A model generated the notes under the pieces. That model saw only the letters and a list, made by a program, of their open reading frames with translations. It was not told the DNA's origin and made no database searches. From assembly GCA_003522145.1 (NCBI GenBank), contig DPGD01000021.1:1-43991 (forward strand): DNA of 43,991 bases, in the 5' to 3' direction. This stretch comes from Clostridiales bacterium. GTDB lineage: Bacteria > Bacillota > Clostridia > Oscillospirales > CAG-272. Shown piece by piece: positions 8,234 through 15,726 of the stretch. A program made the translations under genes and the position numbers. The stretch's first letter is position 1, and every line of letters starts with the position of its first letter.

Positions 8234-9554
8234 AAAACTTCGATTGAAATTTGTGGGTTCAGCCATGGGAGCCATCGCTCTGGTGCTTTTGGCCATTGTG
8301 GGCGGGATCAACCTGCGCAATTACATTCAAATCACGGAAAATGCCGACCGCACCCTGCAGATCATTGCCGACAACGGCGGAAGATTCCCCTATCGTTTTC
8401 CGATCAGCGAAAGGCCTTTGGAAGAGGAAGCAAAAATTCAGAAGAGCGACAAAGCAAGCGGGAGCAGCGGGGAAAGCGGAGAGGGAACCGAAAACGCAGT
8501 GGATAAGGATGACCGGAAGGGACATCTGATGCCCAGCGGAATGTCTCCGGAAACGCCCTATGAGACCCGGTTTTTTACGGTGGTTCTAAGCGAAAAGGGA
8601 GAAATTCTCAGCACCGATCTGGACCGAATCGCCGCAGTGGATGCTGAAACCGCCGAAAGCTACGCCAAGGAGCTTTTTGAAAGCGGAAAAACGGGAGGCT
8701 TCAAAGGAAATTACAGGTACAGGACGGTGCTTTTCGAGGAAGGACGGATGTGTATTTTCTTGGATTGCACCAAGAGCTTAGGGACCTTCCGGGATTTCCT
8801 TGGAACCAGTCTGCTTTTCAGTCTGATCGGACTGGCGGCTGTGTTTTTGCTGGTGGCTCTCTTTTCGGGGATGGTGATGAAGCCCTTTGCCGAGGTCTAC
8901 ACCAAGCAAAAGCGATTCATCACCGATGCCAACCACGAGCTGAAAACTCCTTTGACGGTGATTGCCGCAGACTGTGAAATCTTAGAGTACAACCTGGGGG
9001 AGAATGAGTGGACGGAGGCAATCAAGGAGCAGGTGGCACATCTGACGGAATTGACCAACCATCTGGTATTTCTTTCCCGCATGGACGAAGAAAACCGGAA
9101 AACCGTTTTTTCGGATTTTTCGCTTTCGGAGGTTGCAACGGAGGTGGCCAACACCTTCGCTCCGGTGGCGGCGGCCCAGAACAAAAAATTTACTTTTGAG
9201 ACGGCGCCGAATCTGTCTTTATGTGGCGATGTGGCGATGATCAAGGAACTGTTCTCTCTTATTTTGGACAATGCCGTAAAGTATTCCGACAGAGAGGGCA
9301 ATATTGAATGGAAGTTCTCGGGATACGGAAAAGGGGTGAAGATTGTCTTATCCAACACGACAGACGGAGTTCCGGAAGGGGAACTGTCCCGGCTCTTCGA
9401 GCGGTTTTACCGGTTGGATTCCTCCAGAAGCCGTCAAACCGGAGGACATGGCGTGGGGCTGTCTATGGCCAAGTCCATTGTTGAGGCCCACAAGGGAAGA
9501 ATCACTGCCAAATCACCGGACGGCAAGCTCATTGTCTTTACGATCATTTTTTAG
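8226..9554 (+). CDS. sensor histidine kinase
   Basis: A 442-residue membrane-bound sensor kinase, partner of the preceding regulator. TM1 spans about 8-28. An extracytoplasmic region of about 165 residues includes a low-complexity stretch rich in Ser/Gly/Glu (about 65-95). TM2 is about 193-218. The H-box is FITDANHELKTPL with H237. The catalytic ATPase domain shows the N-box LILDNAVKYS and the G-boxes GGHGVGLSMAKSIVEAH. The ATG at 8226 overlaps the regulator's stop codon, and GGAGGT lies 5 bases upstream, inside the regulator gene. The signal sensed is unknown. A long hairpin terminator follows. Confidence 0.95.
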   Translation: MLKKLRLKFVGSAMGAIALVLLAIVGGINLRNYIQITENADRTLQIIADNGGRFPYRFPISERPLEEEAKIQKSDKASGSSGESGEGTENAVDKDDRKGHLMPSGMSPETPYETRFFTVVLSEKGEILSTDLDRIAAVDAETAESYAKELFESGKTGGFKGNYRYRTVLFEEGRMCIFLDCTKSLGTFRDFLGTSLLFSLIGLAAVFLLVALFSGMVMKPFAEVYTKQKRFITDANHELKTPLTVIAADCEILEYNLGENEWTEAIKEQVAHLTELTNHLVFLSRMDEENRKTVFSDFSLSEVATEVANTFAPVAAAQNKKFTFETAPNLSLCGDVAMIKELFSLILDNAVKYSDREGNIEWKFSGYGKGVKIVLSNTTDGVPEGELSRLFERFYRLDSSRSRQTGGHGVGLSMAKSIVEAHKGRITAKSPDGKLIVFTIIF

Positions 9555-9637
9555 GATACCTCGAAATCTCTGAATATTGAAAGCGTATCCGGCGGCTATA
9601 GGGTGGCTTTGTCTATGCGGAAATTTTATAAGGCGCC

Positions 9638-9684
9638 AAAATTCAAAGAGCGGTTTCGTTTTGGAAATCGCTTTTTGAATTTTT
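9638..9684 (+). terminator. long hairpin terminator after the two-component system
   Basis: A 20-bp stem (9638-9657 with 9664-9683, including G-U pairs) around a 6-nt loop ends in a T-run. It separates the two-component operon from the lipoprotein gene. Confidence 0.8.
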
Positions 9685-9758
9685 CCGGAGTTCTCTGTTT
9701 TATAGTTCGTTTAAACTTTCCCTGTTAAAATGAGTACAAAGAAAGGAGCGTAGGGAAG

Positions 9759-11681
9759 ATGAAACACAAATTTTCCATTCTTGAAAGGACACTTTGCTGG
9801 CTGTGCATTGCGGCGCTGCTGTTGGCGGCCGTGGGCTGCGGCAAGCAGGCGAATTGTGTCAACGGGCACAGCTACGAAAAGCAATCGGAGCAAGCGCCCG
9901 GTTGTACCGAAGCAGGCTCTGTCGTTTATATTTGCTCGGTTTGCGGGGACCGAAGAACCGAGGTTCTTCCGGCAACCGGACATGAGACAGGCGATTGGAT
10001 CATGGGTGAGAATGGGACCCATTACCATATCTGCACGGTCTGCGGCGAAAAAACCGACATTGCCGCCCACAGCTATGATGAAGTTACCCATCTTTGCACC
10101 TTCTGCGGAGCCTATGACCCGGCGGCAGTGACCCAGGTGGAAAAACCAACGGCCGGAATTACCAAGCGGGCATATACCGGTTCCCCTGTGCTGTATCTGC
10201 CCGATGGCTATGACGAGAACACCATGTCTGTTTCGGGCAATATACAGACCCAGATCGGGCAGTATTCGGTCACGGTTTCCCTGAAAGACCCGGAACACAG
10301 TGTCTGGGCGGACGGCAGCACCGATTCCCTCACCTTTGTTTTTACCGTAACCGATGAAAAAATCACCGTGCCGGTACCAACCGAAAGCACCCTTGTGTAT
10401 GTATACAACGGTGTCGTGATCTCCTATCGGCCTACAGGCTATAATGCTTCCCTCATGAGTGTGGAGAATGGGGACCAGACCCAGGCCGGTTCCTATACCG
10501 TCTCGGTGTCCCTTCTGGATACAGAGCATTATCTCTGGGCGGACGGTACCGTTGAGCAAAAGAATTTTGTTTTTACCGTTGAAAAGTGCCTTTTGGTCAA
10601 GCCGACGGCGGGGGAGACGGTCTATCGGTATACCGGGCAAGACCTTCTGTTTCTCCCGGAGGGTTTTGACCCTGCCACAATGACCGTTTCCGGTAATGAG
10701 CAGACGCTTGCGGGAAATTACAAGGCGGCGGTTTCGTTGTTGGATGACCGGAACTACAGTTGGACAGACGGCACCACGGAGACGGTGGAGATTTTCTGGA
10801 CGGTGGAAAAGGCGTTGATTACTAAGCCCACCTCCGACAACAATGTTTGTGTCTATACCGGAGAACCGGTGACCTTCCGGCCCAACGGCTTCAATTCAGC
10901 CACGATGACGATTTCAAACAACACGGCAACGGCCTTGGGCAGCTATAAAGCCACGGTTTCCCTAAAGGATTCTGCAAACTGCATCTGGGCAGACGGGAGC
11001 GACGGACCTTTTGAAATTCTCTTTACGATTGAAGAAAAGACCCTTCCTTATACAGTGACCAAAACAAGCGATACCGTTCTTGAAATTCTCAATTCGGAAG
11101 GAAGTACCGTCTATAAATCGATCGTCACATACCCGGCCGGCTCCTCCTTCAAGCTGGATCAGGATACGGGATTGCTGACCCTTTCCTATGAGGGTACGGC
11201 GGAAGAGGGACTTTCCTACAGCTTTTCCGGAACCTATTACGGAGCGCTTCTTTTGGAAGCCGGGGAAGAAAATGAGCTGACCCTGAATCTGGAAGGCTTT
11301 TCCCTCATCGGGAAGACCGACTGTCCCCTGCTTGTGAGCAGTGCAAAGAGTGCGGATATTTCCGCCAAAAGCGGGACGGAAAATGCCATAACGGACGCCC
11401 GAGGCGAGACCGAGGAAACCAAATCGGCAGTCTATGCCGCCTGCGATCTGAAGCTGAAGGGTTCGGGAAGTCTGTCGGTGAACAACAATGGGATCCATTC
11501 CAAGGATAACCTGGAGGTGCAGAAGCTGACCCTGTATGTGAAATGTGCCGACAATGCGTTAAAAGGCAACGACAAGGTGCGCATCTCTTCGGGAACTCCA
11601 ACGACGATGCCCTCCACGCCGACGGAAAAGCCGCTGTTCTTGACGGCAGTGTGCGGGTTTTACAAAGCTATGAGGGTATAG
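9759..11681 (+). CDS. exported carbohydrate-binding-type lipoprotein, N-terminal part (frameshifted)
   Basis: This is the first part of a surface lipoprotein whose frame breaks near 11592. Residues 1-27 form a signal peptide with lipobox AVGC. Three CxxCG motifs at about 53-117 (ICSVCG, ICTVCG, LCTFCG) make a metal-knuckle-like region. Four tandem Ig-like repeats of about 75 residues follow (about 127-200, 203-275, 278-350, 353-426). Each contains a YTG or YNG turn, AG-x-Y-x-x-x-VSL and W-x-DG. From about 432, a Cthe_2159-like carbohydrate-binding beta-solenoid starts. After SSG (about residue 612) the frame reads unrelated sequence to a stop at 11681, while the solenoid continues in another frame. 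AAAGGAG lies 10 bases before the ATG, and TGTTAAAAT at 9723-9731 could be an extended -10 box. Confidence 0.8.
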   Translation: MKHKFSILERTLCWLCIAALLLAAVGCGKQANCVNGHSYEKQSEQAPGCTEAGSVVYICSVCGDRRTEVLPATGHETGDWIMGENGTHYHICTVCGEKTDIAAHSYDEVTHLCTFCGAYDPAAVTQVEKPTAGITKRAYTGSPVLYLPDGYDENTMSVSGNIQTQIGQYSVTVSLKDPEHSVWADGSTDSLTFVFTVTDEKITVPVPTESTLVYVYNGVVISYRPTGYNASLMSVENGDQTQAGSYTVSVSLLDTEHYLWADGTVEQKNFVFTVEKCLLVKPTAGETVYRYTGQDLLFLPEGFDPATMTVSGNEQTLAGNYKAAVSLLDDRNYSWTDGTTETVEIFWTVEKALITKPTSDNNVCVYTGEPVTFRPNGFNSATMTISNNTATALGSYKATVSLKDSANCIWADGSDGPFEILFTIEEKTLPYTVTKTSDTVLEILNSEGSTVYKSIVTYPAGSSFKLDQDTGLLTLSYEGTAEEGLSYSFSGTYYGALLLEAGEENELTLNLEGFSLIGKTDCPLLVSSAKSADISAKSGTENAITDARGETEETKSAVYAACDLKLKGSGSLSVNNNGIHSKDNLEVQKLTLYVKCADNALKGNDKVRISSGTPTTMPSTPTEKPLFLTAVCGFYKAMRV

Positions 11682-12205
11682 AAGGCCGGACGATCGAAAT
11701 TGCCGGCGGGAATGTTTCGGTGATTTCTTCCGATGACGGACTGAACGGAACCGTAACCTCCGGTACCGGCATCACCATTTCCGGCGGGACGCTGTATGTG
11801 CTTGCGGGAGGAGACGGGGCAGACGCCAACAGTCAGACCTCCTACGGCGGAATTCTTTTCTCCGGCGGATATTCGGTAATTATTTCCACAGGGAAATCCG
11901 ACTCCTCCATTGACTCCGAAAGAGGGTATAAATACAGCGGCGGATATGTTCTGGGAATCGGGCTTTCCGGCGGTATGGGCAGTGAGGCTACCAATTGCCA
12001 GAGCCTTGCTTCCTATGGGAAGACGGCAACACTTTCCTTAAGTCAGGGAAATTATCTGACCGTTTCCGGAATGGCCTCCGTAAAGATTCCCACATCCATG
12101 AGCGCTCTGGTTGTGGTTTTGGGCAGCACTTCCGCCTCGGTTTCTTCCGCTTCCTCCGGCCTTGGCACGGCAGACAGTAATGGCGTTTGCTGGTTGGTAA
12201 AATAA
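11543..12205 (+). CDS. exported carbohydrate-binding-type lipoprotein, C-terminal part (frameshifted)
   Basis: This is a continuation of the gene that starts at 9759, not an independent gene. Sensible coding begins near 11594 with GNSNDDALHADG. It goes on with the repeated solenoid pattern: SYEGIEGRTIEIAGG, SSDDGLNG and GITISGGTLYV. These rungs are typical of Cthe_2159-type carbohydrate-binding domains. The upstream residues of this open frame are an overlap with the other frame. Adding one G to the GGG at 11591-11593 would join the parts into a single protein of about 815 residues. The protein ends naturally at 12205. It could be a sequencing error or a genuine recent mutation. Confidence 0.7.
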   Translation: MCRQCVKRQRQGAHLFGNSNDDALHADGKAAVLDGSVRVLQSYEGIEGRTIEIAGGNVSVISSDDGLNGTVTSGTGITISGGTLYVLAGGDGADANSQTSYGGILFSGGYSVIISTGKSDSSIDSERGYKYSGGYVLGIGLSGGMGSEATNCQSLASYGKTATLSLSQGNYLTVSGMASVKIPTSMSALVVVLGSTSASVSSASSGLGTADSNGVCWLVK

Positions 12206-12248
12206 AGAGAGAACAGGGCTGTGAAAAAGGGTATATCCGATTTCTTAT

Positions 12249-12508
12249 AGTGGCCTTTCAGCCGATTCTTTGTTCTTGCGGAAAGATTGGCGGATTCCTC
12301 CACTCTGGATTTTACGCTGAAGAACGGCAGTATGCACACGGGAGCGCTACGCTGAAAAAGACAGAAGGGGAAACAGCGCCATCAGCCTGTTGGCGCTGTG
12401 GGCAGCAATTGTGTCCGGAATCTGACCGGAGAGAGGATCGTTTCCGGCTTTACCGACAACGCTTATGTAAACGGCATGAAGCAGAGAAAAATACGGATCG
12501 GAGAATAA
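12249..12508 (+). pseudogene. possible debris of a surface-protein gene
   Basis: No intact gene lies between 12206 and 12560. Two short pieces in different frames read like parts of an exported beta-rich protein. One, ending at 12355, contains ADSSTLDFTLKNGSMHTG. The other, ending with TAA at 12508, contains NLTGERIVSGFTDNAYVNG. Neither has a start signal. The long open frame across this stretch has atypical, Arg/Cys-rich content and I do not accept it. Decayed or mis-sequenced remains of a second surface gene are the simplest reading, at low confidence. Confidence 0.3.
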
Positions 12509-12514
12509 ACAAAG

Positions 12515-12554
12515 AAGCTGTTGTCCTGCACGCTTGGTGCATGGGCAACAGCTT
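12515..12554. terminator. bidirectional terminator between convergent genes
   Basis: AAGCTGTTG-x-CC pairs with GG-x-CAACAGCTT, and an inner TGCAC/GTGCA stem adds length. There is one G-U pair and one bulge. T-rich sequence follows on the plus strand, and a shorter T-rich tail on the minus strand. It serves the lipoprotein side (+) and the deacetylase gene (-). Confidence 0.75.
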
Positions 12555-12560
12555 TGCTCT

Positions 12561-12806
12561 TTATTTTTCGGTTGTAGGGTTCCTTTGTGCCTTTCTTTTC
12601 TTTCTTAGCCGAAGAATGAGAACAACCGTTCCCGTAAGAATACAGAGAAAAATTACGGCAATGATGGCATGAAAGACGGTCGGATGGGGAGAATAATCGG
12701 AAACATCCGAAGGCACAGCCGATGAAGAAGGAAAAATGCCTGGCTTCTGATCCTTCAGGAGAACAATATTTTCGTAAAAGTCGGTTTTGATTTTATCTTT
12801 CCCCAC
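12561..12806 (-). CDS. PIG-L-type deacetylase, C-terminal part with membrane anchor (frameshifted)
   Basis: This is a continuation of the deacetylase gene starting at 14035. The frame reads GKDKIKTDFYENIVLLKDQ, then a spacer, a hydrophobic segment (about 46-66: FHAIIAVIFLCILTGTVVLI) and a basic tail RLRKKRKAQR. This looks like a type I C-terminal membrane anchor with its cytoplasmic stop-transfer signal. The apparent start GTG has no ribosome site. Joining at the G-run (CCCC on the plus strand, 12801-12804) by one added G gives a continuous MPWGKDKIKTDFYEN and a protein of about 491 residues. Confidence 0.7.
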   Translation of the reverse strand: MGKDKIKTDFYENIVLLKDQKPGIFPSSSAVPSDVSDYSPHPTVFHAIIAVIFLCILTGTVVLILRLRKKRKAQRNPTTEK

Positions 12807-14035
12807 GGCATGTAGTATAATCCGTAATATCGGGGATTGTATTTCGGAAACTGACTGGCCTTGGTCACCGGTTTGTCGTCTGTTCCTAAAAGCCAGATCC
12901 GATAGCGGGATTTAAACTGGGAAATGTGACAGCGAAAGGCATCCTGAGAAACCTGATAGGCGGTTCTTCCTCCGAAGAACTCCAAGGGCACATCGATTTC
13001 AAAATCGATTGTATTCAGCGGAGCATCCAGCTTGTATTTTTTGGCTTTTTTGCTGTCGTAAAGATGAATATAGACCTTGAGTGGGTCCCAAACACCGTAT
13101 TTCTCTGCCGACTCAGGATATTTGGTTGCGTCGGAAGCAAGAGGAAGAGCGTCCCTCAAGGAATGGGAATTGAGAATGTGGGCGCCGTGTCCGTACTCGC
13201 CGTCCACATCGTGCACCAATACGATCTGCGGCTTGAATTCCCGGAGAAGCTCCACCTGCATCTGAACCATGTCCTCATAATTCACTCCCTGGGCTCCAAA
13301 AACCGCCAGTCCGGCTGCTTCCGAATCCACTCTCATGGAGTCCCTGAAAGGGCTGACGACCGGATACCGATCCAGACCGCAGGTCCAGAGGCCGTTCAGC
13401 AGCTCGTGGGGGCGGGTGTGGGTATTCCAATGGTTTGTAAAATAGCAGACCTGCATTTCTGCTCCTCGGCTGACGGCATCGGGAACCGTTCCGGCAAAGA
13501 AAAGCTGGTCATCATCAGAATGGGTTGACAAAAGCATAATGTCGCATTTTCCTTTGGCCGGACGCCAAACCTGTACAAAATCCGGAAGTTTTTCACCTTT
13601 TGACAGCACAAAAAAGTCACAGATCGAAACCGTTTCTTCAAAAATCAGGCTCACCTCTGTGATGTCGTCCTCTTCAATCGGCTGGTACTCGTGCAAAAAG
13701 CCGTACTGCCCGCAGGCGGTTCGATCTTCCTCGTGAATCAGCATCCATTCCGGAGGTGTGCGGTCAAATTTCAGGTAAATTCCGCCAATGGGCTCCGGGG
13801 AACGGACGGTGATACGCACCGGTTCCTTGTACTTGATATAGGTTTGCTCCTGATTGTCTGTGAGGGCTTCCGGGATTATTTTTTCGTTCAGTGTAATGAC
13901 GCAATTCTGTGTAATTTCAAATGCCGACTTTGAAGGCTCTTTTTCATCGGCAGAAGCAGTCAGGGTAAGGCAGACTGAGAGCAACAGCAGGAAAACACAG
14001 AACAGAATTTTCAGAATTGGGCGTTTGTAGGACAT
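12755..14035 (-). CDS. exported PIG-L (LmbE-like) family deacetylase, main part (frameshifted at 3' end)
   Basis: A 426-residue reading that contains a signal peptide (about 1-29, ending TASA), a beta-rich N-terminal domain (30-150), and a PIG-L/LmbE catalytic domain. The zinc site is visible as HSDDD (172-176) and GHGAH (282-286), with RPHE near 208-211. PIG-L enzymes remove acetyl groups from N-acetylglucosaminyl groups. An exported, anchored version suggests action on a cell-wall or extracellular glycan, which is inference. AAAGGAG lies 8 bases before the ATG. The last residues after MPWGK are out of frame, and the true C-terminus continues in the frame ending at 12561. It has its own promoter at 14065-14093. 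Confidence 0.85.
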   Translation of the reverse strand: MSYKRPILKILFCVFLLLLSVCLTLTASADEKEPSKSAFEITQNCVITLNEKIIPEALTDNQEQTYIKYKEPVRITVRSPEPIGGIYLKFDRTPPEWMLIHEEDRTACGQYGFLHEYQPIEEDDITEVSLIFEETVSICDFFVLSKGEKLPDFVQVWRPAKGKCDIMLLSTHSDDDQLFFAGTVPDAVSRGAEMQVCYFTNHWNTHTRPHELLNGLWTCGLDRYPVVSPFRDSMRVDSEAAGLAVFGAQGVNYEDMVQMQVELLREFKPQIVLVHDVDGEYGHGAHILNSHSLRDALPLASDATKYPESAEKYGVWDPLKVYIHLYDSKKAKKYKLDAPLNTIDFEIDVPLEFFGGRTAYQVSQDAFRCHISQFKSRYRIWLLGTDDKPVTKASQFPKYNPRYYGLYYMPWGKIKSKPTFTKILFS

Positions 14036-14064
14036 AAAGCACTCTCCTTTGCATCGCTAAGTAC

Positions 14065-14093
14065 ATGGTACCACATTCAAGCGATTTTTTCAA
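14065..14093 (-). promoter_or_regulatory. promoter of the PIG-L deacetylase gene
   Basis: On the minus strand, TTGAAA (14093-14088), a 17-base spacer and TACCAT (14070-14065) lie 30 bases before the start codon. Confidence 0.6.
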
Positions 14094-14135
14094 GTGCTTT
14101 GCAAAGATTTTCAGGGGGATCCCGGCTGACATTTT

Positions 14136-14174
14136 TGTGGGGCTGTAAAAAATCCGCTTTTTTACAGCCCCACA
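14136..14174 (-). terminator. 17-bp stem-loop downstream of gdhA
   Basis: TGTGGGGCTGTAAAAAA pairs perfectly with TTTTTTACAGCCCCACA around a 5-nt loop, just after the gdhA stop. Neither strand has a U-run outside the stem, so it is atypical. It may still end or stabilise the gdhA transcript. Confidence 0.6.
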
Positions 14175-14187
14175 GAACTTTGGAATA

Positions 14188-15540
14188 TCAGAAGATGCCC
14201 TGCTCATACATGGCTTGTGCCACTTTTTTGAAGCCGGCAATATTGGCACCTGCAACCAGGTCGTAGCCCAGACCGTATTCGGCGGCGGCCTCCTCAGAGG
14301 AGCGCACGATGTTTTCCATCATCCGGTGAAGCTGTCCGCCAACCTCCTCTGCGGACCAGACCAGATGCTCGGCGTTCTGTGCCATTTCCAGTGCGGAAAT
14401 GCCGACGCCTCCGGCATTGACCGCTTTGGAGGGAGCCACGATGATCCCCTTCTGGGCACGAAGGTACTCCAATGCCTCGTTGGTGGTGGGCATATTGGCG
14501 ACCTCAATGTAGTACTTGATCCCGTTGGCCGCAATCTGCTTTGCCGAACTCAGATCCACATCATTCTGAGTGGCGGCAGGCATGAGAATATCGGCCTTGG
14601 CGCCCCAGGGCTTTTCACCCTTGAAAAAGGGTACCTTGAATTTTTCGGCATAATCCTCCACCCGGTTTCTGTTGGAAGCCCGCATTTTCAAAAGGTAATT
14701 GACCTTTTCTTCGGAAGAGGAAACCCCTTCTTTGTCTAAAATATATCCGTCGGGACCCGACAGCGTAATGACCTTGGCCCCCATGTGCATTGCTTTCCTG
14801 CAAATACCCCACGCCACATTTCCGAAGCCCGAAACGGCAATGGTCTTTCCCTTAATATCTTCTCCTTCATGCTTCAGCACTTCGTTCAGGTAGTACATAG
14901 CGCCGTAACCGGTGGCTTCCGGACGGGTCAGGGAACCGCCGTAGGAAAAGCCCTTACCGGTGAGCACGCCGTTTTCCCAGGTGCCCTTCAGGCGTCTGTA
15001 CTGTCCGAACAGGTACCCGATTTCTCTGCCGCCTACGCCCATATCTCCTGCAGGGACATCGGTTTCAGGACCGATGTAACGGTAAAGAGCGGTCATAAAG
15101 CTCTGGCAAAAACGCATGATCTCACTTTCCGACCGTCCTGTGGGATCAAAATCCGCACCGCCCTTGCCGCCGCCAATCGGAAGTCCGGTCAGGGAATTCT
15201 TGAAAATCTGTTCAAAGCCCAAGAATTTGATAATGCTGGGGCAGACATTTTTCTGAAAGCGCAAGCCGCCCTTGTAGGGGCCTATGGCGCCGTTGAACTG
15301 GCAGCGGTAACCGATGTTTGTATGTACTTTTCCAAGGTCGTCTACCCAAACGACCCGGAAGGTAAACATCCGCTCCGGTTCTACCAACCGGCCTAAAATA
15401 TCGGCTTTTTCATATTCGGGGTGAGCGTCCAGTACAGGGGAAAGAGAAGAAAGAACCTCTTTTACCGTCTGAATGAATTCGGGCTCATCGCTGTGCTTTT
15501 TTTCCACATGGTCAATCACACTTCGGGTATAGGCGTTCAT
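14188..15540 (-). CDS. gdhA: NADP-type glutamate dehydrogenase
   Basis: This enzyme catalyses 2-oxoglutarate + NH4+ + NAD(P)H to glutamate (EC 1.4.1.4), linking nitrogen assimilation to the carbon pool. The 450-residue length matches hexameric bacterial GdhA. It shows the substrate region GPYKGGLRF, GGGKGGADFDP (active-site lysine), VPAGDMGVGGREIGY, and the Rossmann motif SGFGNVAWG. Cofactor preference for NADP is judged from overall similarity to GdhA, not from a decisive residue. AAAGGAG lies 8 bases before the ATG. It is monocistronic, with a clear promoter at 15595-15623. Confidence 0.95.
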   Translation of the reverse strand: MNAYTRSVIDHVEKKHSDEPEFIQTVKEVLSSLSPVLDAHPEYEKADILGRLVEPERMFTFRVVWVDDLGKVHTNIGYRCQFNGAIGPYKGGLRFQKNVCPSIIKFLGFEQIFKNSLTGLPIGGGKGGADFDPTGRSESEIMRFCQSFMTALYRYIGPETDVPAGDMGVGGREIGYLFGQYRRLKGTWENGVLTGKGFSYGGSLTRPEATGYGAMYYLNEVLKHEGEDIKGKTIAVSGFGNVAWGICRKAMHMGAKVITLSGPDGYILDKEGVSSSEEKVNYLLKMRASNRNRVEDYAEKFKVPFFKGEKPWGAKADILMPAATQNDVDLSSAKQIAANGIKYYIEVANMPTTNEALEYLRAQKGIIVAPSKAVNAGGVGISALEMAQNAEHLVWSAEEVGGQLHRMMENIVRSSEEAAAEYGLGYDLVAGANIAGFKKVAQAMYEQGIF

Positions 15541-15594
15541 GGTTGCTACTCCTTTTAATTTTCCGTAATCCGGAAATATTTGTACACCGCACTG

Positions 15595-15623
15595 ATTGTA
15601 CTACGATACTTCCAAATTTTCAA
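15595..15623 (-). promoter_or_regulatory. promoter of gdhA
   Basis: On the minus strand, TTGAAA (15623-15618), a 17-base spacer and TACAAT (15600-15595) lie 55 bases before the start codon. Confidence 0.7.
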
Positions 15624-15685
15624 GTGGTTTTGTGAAAAATAGTGAATTTTTTGTCTTATAATTTTATCAATATGAAAAAATACAC

Positions 15686-15716
15686 AAAAATCGCACCCAA
15701 TATTTGTTGGATGCGA
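15686..15716 (-). terminator. terminator of the yqfC-mutS2 operon
   Basis: TCGCATCCAA pairs with TTGGGTGCGA around a 6-nt loop, followed by TTTTT on the minus strand. It starts 11 bases after the mutS2 stop. Confidence 0.85.
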
Positions 15717-15726
15717 CATTTCGTGT

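Noticed and set aside
12187..12672. A 161-codon open frame overlapping the end of the lipoprotein gene and a terminator
   Set aside because: It has no ribosome site, runs through a strong hairpin and into the opposite-strand gene, and has Arg/Cys-rich content unlike a real protein.
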